A stretch of DNA of 64,000 nt. Origin: Gammaproteobacteria bacterium. Lineage in GTDB: Bacteria; Pseudomonadota; Gammaproteobacteria; Eutrophobiales; Eutrophobiaceae. Each line of letters begins with the position of its first letter. Within the stretch, counting starts at the first letter, position 1. This document shows, piece by piece, positions 16,531-25,009 of this stretch. The notes below the pieces were generated by a model. That model was not told the DNA's origin. It ran no database searches and saw only the letters and a program-made list of their open reading frames with translations. Position numbers and translations under genes: made by a program. Where the stretch lies: assembly GCA_016193395.1 (NCBI GenBank), contig JACPSH010000008.1, positions 31,001-95,000 on the forward strand. The letters run 5' to 3'.

Positions 16531-17346
16531 TCATGTGGAGCCTCCCAGCTCCTTCATGCCTTCGGCTTCTTCCAGGAACGCCGGACTTTCCGGCAGCGTC
16601 GAGCCGCCGTCCACGACGATGGTCTGCCCGGTGACGTAGCGGGCCTCATCCGAGGCGAGATACACCATCGCCCAGCCGATGTCTTCCGGTGCGCCGATGT
16701 AGCCCATGGGGATGTATTTCGCCATCTGCTTCATGCCTTCTTTGTCGGCGAGCAGCTCCATCGCGGCGGTACGGATGTAGCCCGGCTCCACGCCGTTGAC
16801 CGTGATGCCGTGGCGCGCGAGCTCGATGGCCGCGGTGCGGATGAAGGCATTGATGCCGCCTTTCGACGCCGCATAGTAGGAAGTTCCGGGCATGGCCACG
16901 CGCGGCCCCGTGACGGAGGAGGTGAACAGCAGCCGTCCGGAACCCTGCTTCCTGAAATACGGGATGCAGAGCTTCGACAGGCGGAAGCATGCCTTGAGAT
17001 TCACCGCGAGAACCGTCTCGAGATCCGCTTCGGAATAGTTCTCCACCAGACCGCCGAGGAAGGACGCAGCGTTGTGAACCATGATATCGATGCGTCCGAA
17101 CCGGTCCACGGCCGTCCCGACGACCTGCTGGATGTCTTCCTCCCGCCCGATATCGACCGTGCAGAGCACGGCCTCGCCGCCGCCGCGGGTGATTTCATCC
17201 ACCAGTTCCCTGCCGTATTTCTCGGTCCGGGTTGCCGCGACGACCTTCGCCCCTTCGCGGGCGAACAGCTTCGCGATCGCCGATCCGATCCCGCGTCCGG
17301 CGCCGGTCACGATGGCCACCCGGTCCTGCAGACGTCTGTTTTCCAT
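16531..17346 (-). CDS. Short-chain dehydrogenase/reductase
   Basis: 271-residue classical SDR. It has TGAGRGIG (NAD(P) binding), NAASF (equivalent of NAG), the catalytic serine in TSSVTGPR, the catalytic YxxxK in SYYAASKGG and the C-terminal GQTIVVDGG. ATG 17346 is chosen because GGGAGGAAGAC directly precedes it; the open frame extends further upstream without family similarity. It resembles 3-oxoacyl-ACP reductase or alcohol dehydrogenase-type SDRs; the substrate cannot be predicted. It is divergent from the amine dehydrogenase operon. Confidence 0.88.
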   Translation of the reverse strand: MENRRLQDRVAIVTGAGRGIGSAIAKLFAREGAKVVAATRTEKYGRELVDEITRGGGEAVLCTVDIGREEDIQQVVGTAVDRFGRIDIMVHNAASFLGGLVENYSEADLETVLAVNLKACFRLSKLCIPYFRKQGSGRLLFTSSVTGPRVAMPGTSYYAASKGGINAFIRTAAIELARHGITVNGVEPGYIRTAAMELLADKEGMKQMAKYIPMGYIGAPEDIGWAMVYLASDEARYVTGQTIVVDGGSTLPESPAFLEEAEGMKELGGST

Positions 17347-17433
17347 GTCTTCCTCCCGATGATCGGCGGACGGGGCGATCCCCGTCGCCTGCTGAATTCT
17401 AACGTGCGCCACGGGCCGAATGGGCGTCCCGAT

Positions 17434-17457
17434 ACGGACCATAGGTATCCGGTCCGT
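17434..17457. promoter_or_regulatory. Inverted repeat in divergent SDR/amine dehydrogenase promoter region
   Basis: ACGGACC (17434-17440) and GGTCCGT (17451-17457) form 7-base inverted arms 10 bases apart. They lie between the divergent SDR gene and the first amine dehydrogenase heavy-chain gene. The placement fits an operator for either gene; no regulator is assigned. Confidence 0.35.
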
Positions 17458-17528
17458 TTGGACCGCCAGCGGGTTCTTCGCTATATTGCCGCACAAACCG
17501 CCCCGCCGACTTCCCGCCCGAGCCCCGC

Positions 17529-18788
17529 ATGATTCAGAGTAAAGCACAAGCGTTGCTCCGCAACTGCCTTCATGACGGCGCCAGGACGCGCGACCGCGCG
17601 GCGGGACGTGCCCGGAGGGGTTGCACGACGTCCCTTGTCTTGTTTTTCCTGTGCCTGCCGCTCTCCCTGGTCCGCGCGGAACTGCCGGCGGAGAAGCTGG
17701 GCCGCGTGGAAACCCTGCCGGTCCCGTACCCCGCGCACTGGTTCTTCGCGCACGACGCCGCCTTCCACCACATGCTGGACGGCAAGATGATTCTCCTGGA
17801 TGCCGATGCGGAAACGCAGGGCGCGCAAATCAAGGGCATGTTCAACGGCTCCTTCGTCCCGCATTTCACCCAGTCGCGGACGCGCCCCGAACTCTACGTC
17901 TCGGAAACCTATTATTCGCGCGGCAACCGCGGCGAGCGCACGGACGTGGTCACGGTCTACGACATGGCGACGCTCTCACCCCAGGCGGAGATCATCCTGC
18001 CCGGCGCAAAGCGCGCCGGCTTGTTGCCCGGCCGGTACAACCTGCATCTCACCAACGACGAGTCGCTGTTGTTGAGTTTCAATTTCGGCCCCGCCACCTC
18101 GGTCGCGGTCATCGACGTCAAGGCACGCCGGGTGCTGAAAGAGATCCCGTTACCCAGCTGCGCGCTCATGTATCCGACCGGAACGCGTGGCTTCAGCTCG
18201 CTCTGCGGCAACGCCTCCCTTATCTCCTTCCAGCTCGATGCCAGCGGGGAGGTCGCCTCGCGCCGCGTCGTCGAGCCGTTCTTCGATATCGACGAGGACG
18301 CGTTGTTCGAGAAGCCGGCGATCATCGACGGCACCGGCTATTTCCCGACTTTCCTTGGCAACGTGCAGGAGATCAATTTCCGCGGCGATCACGCCGTGCC
18401 GGGCAAGCGCTGGAGCCTCGTTTCAGAAGCGGAACGCGCGCAAAGCTGGCGGCCGGGCGGCCTCCAGCTCACCGCCGCCGACGCCGCAGGGCGCATGTAT
18501 GTCCTCATGCATCCGGAGGGGCGCGAGGGCAGCCACAAGGACGGCGGTCCGGAAGTGTGGGTCTACGACGCGCAGCAGCGCGCCCGCGTGCAGCGCGTCG
18601 TGCTAAAGAACCGGGGGATCACCGTGGAGGTCACGCAGGACCGCGATCCGCTGCTGCTCGTGGTGAATACCGAGATGAACGTGGACGTGTATCGCGCGGC
18701 GGACGGAGGGTACCTGCGCACGCTCAGCGATTTCGGGCAGGAGACGCCGCTGGTCCTGCATGCGATCCGGCGTGGACCGAAGGAATGA
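17529..18788 (+). CDS. aauB: TTQ amine dehydrogenase heavy chain (aralkylamine dehydrogenase-like), copy 1
   Basis: 419 residues. After a long basic N-region and hydrophobic stretch (residues about 34-50, TSLVLFFLCLPLSLVRA) the mature protein is the seven-bladed beta-propeller large subunit of methylamine/aromatic amine dehydrogenases. Typical segments are VETLPVPYPAHWFFAHD, ERTDVVTVYDMATL, GFSSLCGNASLISF and the final blade NVDVYRAADGGYLRTLSDFG. It is periplasmic and forms an alpha2beta2 enzyme with the light chain encoded 7 bases downstream, oxidising a primary amine to an aldehyde plus ammonia. Copy 2 is at 47167-48345. The substrate is uncertain: aralkylamines are favoured by context, methylamine is possible. 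Confidence 0.9.
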   Translation: MIQSKAQALLRNCLHDGARTRDRAAGRARRGCTTSLVLFFLCLPLSLVRAELPAEKLGRVETLPVPYPAHWFFAHDAAFHHMLDGKMILLDADAETQGAQIKGMFNGSFVPHFTQSRTRPELYVSETYYSRGNRGERTDVVTVYDMATLSPQAEIILPGAKRAGLLPGRYNLHLTNDESLLLSFNFGPATSVAVIDVKARRVLKEIPLPSCALMYPTGTRGFSSLCGNASLISFQLDASGEVASRRVVEPFFDIDEDALFEKPAIIDGTGYFPTFLGNVQEINFRGDHAVPGKRWSLVSEAERAQSWRPGGLQLTAADAAGRMYVLMHPEGREGSHKDGGPEVWVYDAQQRARVQRVVLKNRGITVEVTQDRDPLLLVVNTEMNVDVYRAADGGYLRTLSDFGQETPLVLHAIRRGPKE

Positions 18789-18795
18789 CTGGGCA

Positions 18796-19320
18796 ATGAA
18801 CTGGCTCGACCGTCTCGCCGAACGCTGTACGCGTCGCGTCGCGAGGAACTCTTCCAGACGCAGTTTTCTCGCGCTGCTCGGCAGCGCGCTGGTCGGGGGC
18901 GCGGCGGTTCCGCTGCTGCCGGTGGCGCGTGCTGCGGATGCCGGGGCTTCCGGCGGGACGGCGGCAGACCCCGGCGATCCCACGAAATGCGATTACTGGC
19001 GCAACTGCGCCATCGACGGGTATTTGTGTGCCTGCTGCGGCGGCACGGTGAATACCTGCCCGCCCGGAACCGAGATGTCGCCCATCACCTGGATCGGAAC
19101 CTGCCGCAACCCCGCCGACGGCCGGGATTACATCATTTCCTACAACGACTGCTGCGGGAAAACTTCCTGTGGGGCCTGCCTGTGCCAGCGAAACGAGGGC
19201 GACCGGCCGGTTTACCGCCCACACACGGCGAACGATTACAACTGGTGCCTGGGCACCGCGAGCGCCGTGTACAACTGCACCGTCACGGTCATCCTGGGGA
19301 CCGCGGCCCCGAAATCCTGA
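18796..19320 (+). CDS. aauA: TTQ amine dehydrogenase light chain, copy 1
   Basis: 174 residues with a Tat signal (SSRRSFLALLGSALVGG). The mature part is cysteine-rich (14 Cys). Trp99 (in ITWIGTC) and Trp150 (in NDYNWCLG) are 51 residues apart, the spacing of the two tryptophans forming tryptophan tryptophylquinone (Trp109/Trp160 in Alcaligenes AADH). Asp118 and Thr162 fall at the offsets of catalytic Asp128 and Thr172. The cofactor chemistry therefore looks intact. Maturation elsewhere uses MauE and MauD, both encoded downstream, and MauG, which is not in this window. Confidence 0.92.
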   Translation: MNWLDRLAERCTRRVARNSSRRSFLALLGSALVGGAAVPLLPVARAADAGASGGTAADPGDPTKCDYWRNCAIDGYLCACCGGTVNTCPPGTEMSPITWIGTCRNPADGRDYIISYNDCCGKTSCGACLCQRNEGDRPVYRPHTANDYNWCLGTASAVYNCTVTVILGTAAPKS

Positions 19321-19337
19321 TCGCGGCGACCCACGCG

Positions 19338-19835
19338 ATGCGGGCGGTCGTCTTCCTTCTCCTGCTGTGCGGCATCGCCGACCCGGGCCGGGCAGCGGAT
19401 GCGCGGCACGAGGACGGGCGCGCCCGGATCGACTACATGCTCAACTGCCAGGGCTGCCACCAGCCGGACGGAGCGGGATCGCCTGGCGCGGTGCCGCGGC
19501 TGCGCGATCACCTCGGCGGTTTTGTGCGCGTACCGGGCGGACGCGAATACCTGGTGCGCGTTCCGGGGGCCGCCCTCTCCGCGCTCGATGACGCCGGTCT
19601 CGCGGCGGTGCTGAACTGGATGCTGCGCGACTTCAGCGCGGCCGAACTGCCGGCGGATTTCGTTCCCTACGATGCCGCGGAAGTCGGCCGCCTGCGGCGT
19701 GAACCGCTGGCGGATGCCGAGAGCGAACGCCGCATCCTGCTGCAACGCATGGAAGTGCTCGAAGAGCGATCCCGCCCGGAACCCGGCGGCGACAGGGACT
19801 CGCCTGCATCGACGGAACACGGGAAGTCCTACTGA
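19338..19835 (+). CDS. Periplasmic monohaem cytochrome c, amine dehydrogenase operon copy 1
   Basis: 165 residues with an N-terminal signal peptide (MRAVVFLLLLCGIADPGRAA) and one haem-binding motif CQGCH (Cys37, Cys40, His41) followed by QPDGAGS, as in class I cytochromes c. It is probably an electron acceptor for, or involved in, the TTQ amine dehydrogenase encoded immediately upstream. A homologue occupies the same place in the second set (48946-49398). ATG 19338 is the first start placing a signal peptide at the N-terminus. Confidence 0.87.
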   Translation: MRAVVFLLLLCGIADPGRAADARHEDGRARIDYMLNCQGCHQPDGAGSPGAVPRLRDHLGGFVRVPGGREYLVRVPGAALSALDDAGLAAVLNWMLRDFSAAELPADFVPYDAAEVGRLRREPLADAESERRILLQRMEVLEERSRPEPGGDRDSPASTEHGKSY

Positions 19836-19838
19836 CGC

Positions 19839-20312
19839 GTGAACGCCGTGAGCGAGCTGTTCGACAATCCCATGGGCACCGACGGATTCGAGTTCATCGA
19901 GTACACGGCGCCCGATCCCGAGCTGCTGCGCAGCATGTTCGCGAAGATGGGATTCCCGGCGACGGGCAGGCATCGCAGCAAGAACGTGACGCGGCATTCG
20001 CAGGGCGATATCAATTTCATCATCAACGCGGAGCCGGACAGCTTCGCCCAGCGCTTCGCCCGGGAACACGGGCCGTCGATCTGTGCGATCGCGTTCCGGG
20101 TCAACAACGCGGCCACGGCCTACGCCCGTGCGCTGCACCTGGGCGCAACCGCTGCGGAGAGCAGGCCGGGGCCCATGGAACTCAACATTCCGGCCATCGA
20201 GGGGATCGGCGGCAGCCGGATCTACCTGGTCGATCGCTATGGCGACCGGTCGATTTACGACGTCGATTTCGATCCCGTCGAGTTGCGCCGCGGCGTTCTC
20301 GAAGAGGGCTGA
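19839..20312 (+). CDS. Solitary N-terminal domain of 4-hydroxyphenylpyruvate dioxygenase-like protein
   Basis: 157 residues from a GTG start 3 bases after the cytochrome stop. The sequence follows the N-terminal half of bacterial HPPD: LFDNPMGTDGFEFIEYTAPD, RHRSKNV, QGDINFIINAEP, EHGPSICAIAFRV, GPMELNIPAIEGIGG and YLVDRYGDRSIYDVDF. It stops just before the segment bearing the first iron ligand (His161 in Pseudomonas HPPD), so all three metal ligands of the C-terminal domain are missing. It cannot be a normal HPPD. It may be a degenerate remnant, or a VOC-fold protein recruited to the amine dehydrogenase operon. It is followed after 4 bases by mauE. Confidence 0.82.
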   Translation: MNAVSELFDNPMGTDGFEFIEYTAPDPELLRSMFAKMGFPATGRHRSKNVTRHSQGDINFIINAEPDSFAQRFAREHGPSICAIAFRVNNAATAYARALHLGATAAESRPGPMELNIPAIEGIGGSRIYLVDRYGDRSIYDVDFDPVELRRGVLEEG

Positions 20313-20316
20313 ACGG

Positions 20317-20862
20317 ATGCCGCTCATGGACCCCCTTCCCGCGGTCGCCGCAGCCCTCGTGCTGAGTTTCGTGTTTCTGAGCGCGGCAATGCACAAGGCC
20401 GGGGACCTGAAACGCTTCGAGGCGACGCTGGCGAACTACCGGGTGCTGCCCGCAATCCTAGTCCCCGGGACGGCGCGCCTGGTTCCTGTAATCGAAGCCG
20501 TGGTCGGCGCGGCTTTGCTGATGCCGCCGATATCCAGGATGGCGGCGATCGCGGCGGCGCTGCTGCTTGCCGCCTACACGCTGGCCATTGGCGTCAATCT
20601 CCTGCGGGGACGGCGAGCGATCGATTGCGGTTGCGGAGCGCCGGGCCGACGGCAGACCCTCAGCGGCTGGTTGCTGATCCGCAACGGCGCGCTGCTGGGG
20701 CTGAGCTGGGCATGCAGCATCCCCGTCTCCGATCGGGCGCTGCACTGGATCGACTGGAGCGTGATTGTTCCCGCGGCCGCGGCAGCGTGCCTGTTCTATG
20801 CAGCGGCGGACCAGTTGCTCGCAAACCGGGATCTGCTCGTGCGCGCAGGCGGCGATGGCTGA
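20317..20862 (+). CDS. mauE: MauE-family membrane protein (amine dehydrogenase maturation)
   Basis: 181 residues, four or more predicted transmembrane helices (for example LPAVAAALVLSFVFLSAA and MAAIAAALLLAAYTLAIGV). The cysteine pair AIDCGCGAPG is characteristic of MauE/DoxX-like proteins, which with MauD support disulfide formation and folding of the TTQ light chain. ATG 20317 is used; ATG 20326 is an alternative. It overlaps mauD by 8 bases. The second amine dehydrogenase set has no mauE, so this copy may serve both. Confidence 0.88.
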   Translation: MPLMDPLPAVAAALVLSFVFLSAAMHKAGDLKRFEATLANYRVLPAILVPGTARLVPVIEAVVGAALLMPPISRMAAIAAALLLAAYTLAIGVNLLRGRRAIDCGCGAPGRRQTLSGWLLIRNGALLGLSWACSIPVSDRALHWIDWSVIVPAAAAACLFYAAADQLLANRDLLVRAGGDG

Positions 20863-21445
20863 TCCGCTGCTGATATCCCACATCCTGCTCTGGCTCCTGC
20901 TCCTGGTCATGGCGGTCGTCATCTTCGCGCTCGCGAGGCAGGTAGGCATTCTCTACGAGCGTACAGCACCCGCGGGGGCGCTGATGGTCAGCCGGCGACT
21001 GGCAAGCGGATCGCAGGCGCCGGAAATGGAGGTCCCGGATCTCGACGGCCGCATGGTCCGCGTCGGCGGCGCGTCAGCCGACGGCAGGAGCACGCTGATC
21101 TTCTTCACTTCCCCCACCTGCCCGGTCTGCCGCAGCCTGCTGCCCGTCATTCTGTCCGCCGCGCGCAGCGAAGCAACGTGGCTGTCGATCGTGCTGGCGA
21201 GCGACGGCGAGGAGCACGACCACCGCGGCTACATCGCAGGCAACGGCCTGGAGGGCTTTCCGTATGTCTCCTCGCGGGCCTTTGGCGTCGCCTACGGCGT
21301 GTCGAAGCTTCCCTACGCGGTGCTCGTCGACGGGTCGGGCAAGGTCGCCTCCTTCGGGATCATCAACTCCCGCGAGCACCTCGAGAGCCTGTTCGAAGCC
21401 AAGGAGCGCGGCGTTGCCTCTATCCAGGAGCATCTTCGCGCCTGA
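20855..21445 (+). CDS. mauD: MauD-family periplasmic thioredoxin-like protein
   Basis: 196 residues: an N-terminal membrane anchor (LLWLLLLVMAVVIFALA), then a thioredoxin fold with the active-site pair Cys89-Pro-Val-Cys92 in FTSPTCPVCRSLLP. Homologues are required for correct disulfides in the cysteine-rich light chain of methylamine or aromatic amine dehydrogenase. It is translationally coupled to mauE and is the last gene of the operon. Confidence 0.9.
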   Translation: MADPLLISHILLWLLLLVMAVVIFALARQVGILYERTAPAGALMVSRRLASGSQAPEMEVPDLDGRMVRVGGASADGRSTLIFFTSPTCPVCRSLLPVILSAARSEATWLSIVLASDGEEHDHRGYIAGNGLEGFPYVSSRAFGVAYGVSKLPYAVLVDGSGKVASFGIINSREHLESLFEAKERGVASIQEHLRA

Positions 21446-21714
21446 CGGCGAGATTATGCACAGGACGGCATGTATGGAGGTATCAGCGGCGCGGGAGGAC
21501 AGGATGTCAAAGGGGGGCCGTGCCGGTGCCGCGAGGCCCCTGGATGGCCGGAAGCGACCAGCCGTCCTCCATGAGGTACTCCACGCCCGGGGAGGCGCGC
21601 GTGGCCTCTGTCATTATTAATAGGGACACGGGGAACCGACCGGGTGTGCGACAACGCCGTCGGGCTCTATGGCTTTAGAATTCGGAATGATCCCTGAGGC
21701 TGAGGAGAGACAAG

Positions 21715-22275
21715 ATGGTTGAGGCACGCGTGCTGCGCAATATCGGTGCGGCGGCGGGTTCGCTGTTGTTCGCCACGGCGATCGCGGCGGAGCCCGCATA
21801 TGCGCCTGGTTACGCCGAAGACCGGGCCATGATCGAGGATCTGCAGGCCCGCTACGCCTTCGCCCTGGATTTCCGCGATGCCGATACCTATGCCTCGATG
21901 TTCACTGAGGACGGCGTGCTCGACTGGGCCCGCGGTGTCGTGACGGGTCGCGAGGCCATCCGCGCCTTGATCAGTACCCTCCCCAGCCGCGCCGGTTTCG
22001 CCGCCGTCGCGGATGCGCCGGGTCTGCGACCCGCCGCGGCGCGCCACCATATTGTCAATCAGGCGATCCGGATCGAGGGCAATCGGGCGACCGCACGTGC
22101 CTACTGGTTTCAGTTCGGCAACGACAATCCGGAGCGCGAGGCCGAACTCGGCAGCTACGGCCACTACGAGGACGAACTGATCAAGATCGACGGCCAGTGG
22201 TATTTCACGAAGCGCAGGATCTACAACGAGCAGATGGACGAGCGGGCGGCGACGGGCGCCAACCCGGCGTGGTGA
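21715..22275 (+). CDS. Secreted SnoaL-like (NTF2-fold) protein
   Basis: 186 residues. An N-terminal signal (GAAAGSLLFATAIAA) precedes an NTF2-like domain beginning DRAMIEDLQARYAFALDFRD, then MFTEDGVLDW and ATARAYWFQF, closing with IDGQWYFTKRR. The fold is used by dehydratases, isomerases and hydroxylases acting on polyketide- or steroid-like molecules; no catalytic residues are assigned. GAGGAGAGACAAG lies upstream of ATG 21715. The 269 bases between mauD and this gene contain nothing I recognise. Confidence 0.75.
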   Translation: MVEARVLRNIGAAAGSLLFATAIAAEPAYAPGYAEDRAMIEDLQARYAFALDFRDADTYASMFTEDGVLDWARGVVTGREAIRALISTLPSRAGFAAVADAPGLRPAAARHHIVNQAIRIEGNRATARAYWFQFGNDNPEREAELGSYGHYEDELIKIDGQWYFTKRRIYNEQMDERAATGANPAW

Positions 22276-22300
22276 AGCGGCGAGGGACGGCAGTTGGTCG

Positions 22301-23191
22301 CTAGTTGCGCGTCCTGTCCAGCGCTTCGAGACAGAGCCAGAACAGCTCGTTCTGGGTGGCGATATTCAGCTTTTCATAGGCCCGACGGCGGTACGTATTC
22401 ACGCTGGAAACAGCGATGTTGAGGTCCAGGCTGATGCCCGTGGAAGTGAAGCCTATGAGGATGCGCTCGCAGACCTGGGCCTCCCTGGGCGCCAGGAGAT
22501 GGAACGGCTGTGTCCCGCGGCTGATCACCGAATGGACGAGATTGCGTGCCACGTCGGGGCCGGTTTCCGGCGCGCTGCGGGTCGCGGAGGGCTGCACCAT
22601 CCTGAAATGTAACGAGATCAGACTGGTGAGCAAGGGCAGGACGGAGTTCAGCAGTACCTCCTCCTGCCGCGTGTAGCAGCCGGATTCACCCATGCGCCAG
22701 AAATTGCAATAGACGTTTCCCTCTTCAACCCGCCCGATCGTGGAAATCTTGTCGATGAGATCATGCCGCGCAAAGAAGTGAGCCCGGTATTCCGGGTCGT
22801 ATTCGTCTTCGAGACGCGGCCGGAACGGGCGGCATTTCCCGCCGGCCCTACGGTCGCTGGCCTTGGCGAAATAGGGGTCGCGTTCGTAGTACTTGTCGAC
22901 GTAATCCCTGGCGAGCCCCTCCGCCTTGTCCTGCGGCAGCCTGCCGCACGTGAACAAATGTCCGGGCTCATGCGCACCGGTGATCGTGAACACCACGCAT
23001 TCATCGATATGGAAGGTGCCGTTCAGCAGCTCGAACAGTCGTTGCTCGAACGTCGGCCGCCCCACGGCCTGCGTCAGCCGGGCGACCGCGCGCAACCACG
23101 CGGGCGCCCCCGGATTGATGGCAATGGGGAGCACGCTCGCGTTTTCGCCTTGCAGTTCCTGTCTTCTGCCGTGCGAAATCTCGCTTCTCAT
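22301..23191 (-). CDS. LuxR-type HTH transcriptional regulator
   Basis: 296 residues from ATG 23191 (MRSEISHGRRQEL); an upstream extension of the frame is low-complexity and lacks family character. The N-terminal region is unrecognised (possibly sensory), and the C-terminal HTH runs LLAPREAQVCERILIGFTST, ISLDLNIAVSSVNTYRRRAY and EKLNIATQNELFWL, a typical NarL/LuxR four-helix domain. It is divergent from a second LuxR-type gene across a 511-base gap. The target is unknown; nearby catabolic genes are candidates. Confidence 0.82.
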   Translation of the reverse strand: MRSEISHGRRQELQGENASVLPIAINPGAPAWLRAVARLTQAVGRPTFEQRLFELLNGTFHIDECVVFTITGAHEPGHLFTCGRLPQDKAEGLARDYVDKYYERDPYFAKASDRRAGGKCRPFRPRLEDEYDPEYRAHFFARHDLIDKISTIGRVEEGNVYCNFWRMGESGCYTRQEEVLLNSVLPLLTSLISLHFRMVQPSATRSAPETGPDVARNLVHSVISRGTQPFHLLAPREAQVCERILIGFTSTGISLDLNIAVSSVNTYRRRAYEKLNIATQNELFWLCLEALDRTRN

Positions 23192-23702
23192 GTGGGTTCG
23201 CTGCGGAGCACGGTTGCTCCTGGCGCGCCGCACCCGTGGGTTGCAACGCGTCCCGGCCCGAGCCATCGCGCATGCCGGCGCAGCAGGTGCCCTGAAGGTA
23301 TCAAGGTGCCGCCCGCAGCCTGCAACATGCGATCGGGCGGGGCCATGCCCTCGGGAGCCCGGCCGGCTTGCAGACAGGCTTCCCCGCCTGGCGGCATCCA
23401 GGTTCCCGGCCGAGGTCACGCATGCGCTTATCGCCCCGCGAACACTCGCAAACAGCCCCGCTCGCCTGCTCGCGCCGAATATCCGCACCAGTGACGGCAA
23501 ACGCCATAACTGACCCCGGCATCCCCTCCAATCCCGCTTCATCCGGCTTGCCCTGCCGGCGATGTCACGTTTCCGTGTCGACCCTACCCGATAAAATCAG
23601 CGAAACGCGGCCAGCATTTCCGCCCGCCGCGGCTTGATTTTCCTGTCGTCTTCCTGACAGGAGCTATATACTTTCTTACACTCGCGTCGATGGGAGGCAC
23701 GA
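23192..23702. other. 511-base gap between divergent LuxR-type genes
   Basis: No coding sequence is supported here; the open frames are GC-driven and resemble no family. The right end holds the inverted repeat at 23641-23662 and a TATATA/TATACT stretch (23665-23672), probably the promoter region of the plus-strand regulator. Confidence 0.5.
23641..23662. promoter_or_regulatory. Inverted repeat upstream of LuxR-type gene
   Basis: TCCTGTC (23641-23647) and GACAGGA (23656-23662) form 7-base arms around GTCTTCCT, immediately before a TATATACT stretch and 41 bases upstream of GTG 23703. LuxR-family dimers bind such repeats, so autoregulation or cross-regulation by the divergent paralogue is plausible. 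Confidence 0.45.
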
Positions 23703-24851
23703 GTGTCTGGCAACTTTCTAAGCGCCCTTATTCCGGACCTTTACGGATGCGCCGATAAACCCTCGAACTGGTCCGGCGTGCTCGATCGAATCTCGCGTCG
23801 AATGAATGCGCGCAGCGCGGTGATTCAGATGCTGCGCTGCGCGGACGATGTCCTGTACCCGGAGTGGGACCTTCGAGATTCCCTGTCAAGCGAACACGCG
23901 GAGTCGCATGACCGGTACGTCAACAACGAACAGAACCCGCGTCTCAATCTGAAAATTGCGCACGGATTTTCCGGTGCTGGCGCAATCATGCGTGACGAGG
24001 AGCGTTTCAAGCCCGGCTGCCCGCATCTCGCGCGGCTGCGGGAGCGGTTGGCGCTGATAGGTCTGGGCCGTTCAATCGCAGTGGTGCTGAAAATACCCAT
24101 GAACCGCCGGCTCATATTGCTGTTGCACAGGGCGTCCGGTGACGGCCGTGAATTCCTCAGCCGCGATGAGGAGTTTCTTTCGGAGTTGGCGCCGCATCTG
24201 AAGCAAGCCGTCGAACTCTCGGAGAAGGTCAGCATGCTTCGGGAGGAGACTGCCGTGATGAAGCAGTTCACCGACCGGATGAACACCGGCATCATCGTCG
24301 TTGATCGTCGCGGAGCAGTGCGATGGCGGAACCGCTGCGCGGAAATGATCACGAGGCAGTCGCAGCATCTGGCGATCGTGGGCGGACGATTGCGGTGCTC
24401 CAATGCGGAGGATCGCCGCAGAATCTCCCGATTCCTCTGCCAAGTCAGCTCACCCCGCCAGCGCCTGCTCACAACGATAGGGGCGTCTTATCGCAACCCG
24501 ATCCAGATCCTTGCCATTCCCGTCGACGTCCAGGCGGTGCAACCGAGTACGATGCGTCCGCGCGGCGCAGCGATAGCGCTGTTGCTGTCGGATCCGGACG
24601 GCGAGGTAGCGCTGTCGCCCTCCGACATCGGCGAGCTGTTCGGCCTGACCCCCGCGGAAGCCGCGCTGGCAGCCGCTTTGGGCGAGGGCCTGACGCTGCA
24701 CGACTATGCAGAGCGTCATGGCGTCTCAGTTGGAACGGTGCGCAACCAGCTCAAGTGTATCTTCTCGAAGACCGGCGCGGCCCGGCAGCCGGAACTGGTC
24801 AGGCTGCTCTGCACGTCCATCCCAGCACGAGCCCTGATGGAGCATCCATAA
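23703..24851 (+). CDS. LuxR-family HTH regulator with N-terminal sensory region
   Basis: 382 residues from a GTG start with GGGAGG upstream. The N-terminal ~180 residues are unassigned. The middle region (MNTGIIVVDRRGAVRWRNRC) looks PAS-like, and the C-terminus is a LuxR-type HTH (LFGLTPAEAALAAALGEG, LTLHDYAERHGVSVGTVRNQ, LKCIFSKTGAARQPELVRLL). This three-part layout is common in gammaproteobacterial regulators of aromatic or lipid metabolism. It converges on the TonB receptor at 25010-27466; that receptor and serine hydrolase are possible targets. Confidence 0.85.
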   Translation: MSGNFLSALIPDLYGCADKPSNWSGVLDRISRRMNARSAVIQMLRCADDVLYPEWDLRDSLSSEHAESHDRYVNNEQNPRLNLKIAHGFSGAGAIMRDEERFKPGCPHLARLRERLALIGLGRSIAVVLKIPMNRRLILLLHRASGDGREFLSRDEEFLSELAPHLKQAVELSEKVSMLREETAVMKQFTDRMNTGIIVVDRRGAVRWRNRCAEMITRQSQHLAIVGGRLRCSNAEDRRRISRFLCQVSSPRQRLLTTIGASYRNPIQILAIPVDVQAVQPSTMRPRGAAIALLLSDPDGEVALSPSDIGELFGLTPAEAALAAALGEGLTLHDYAERHGVSVGTVRNQLKCIFSKTGAARQPELVRLLCTSIPARALMEHP

Positions 24852-25009
24852 CTGACCGGGAATACCGAGGTTCCGAGCCTAAAAGTCGGAGCTTCCGCAA
24901 GCCAGAACCTGCCTCCCCGCTGGGCCCGGGGCAGCCTGCGGGTTGGTTGAGGACGGCTTTCCCGCTTATCCAGCACAGGGCTGAGTCCCGAAACGGGCGT
25001 GTTCCGACA

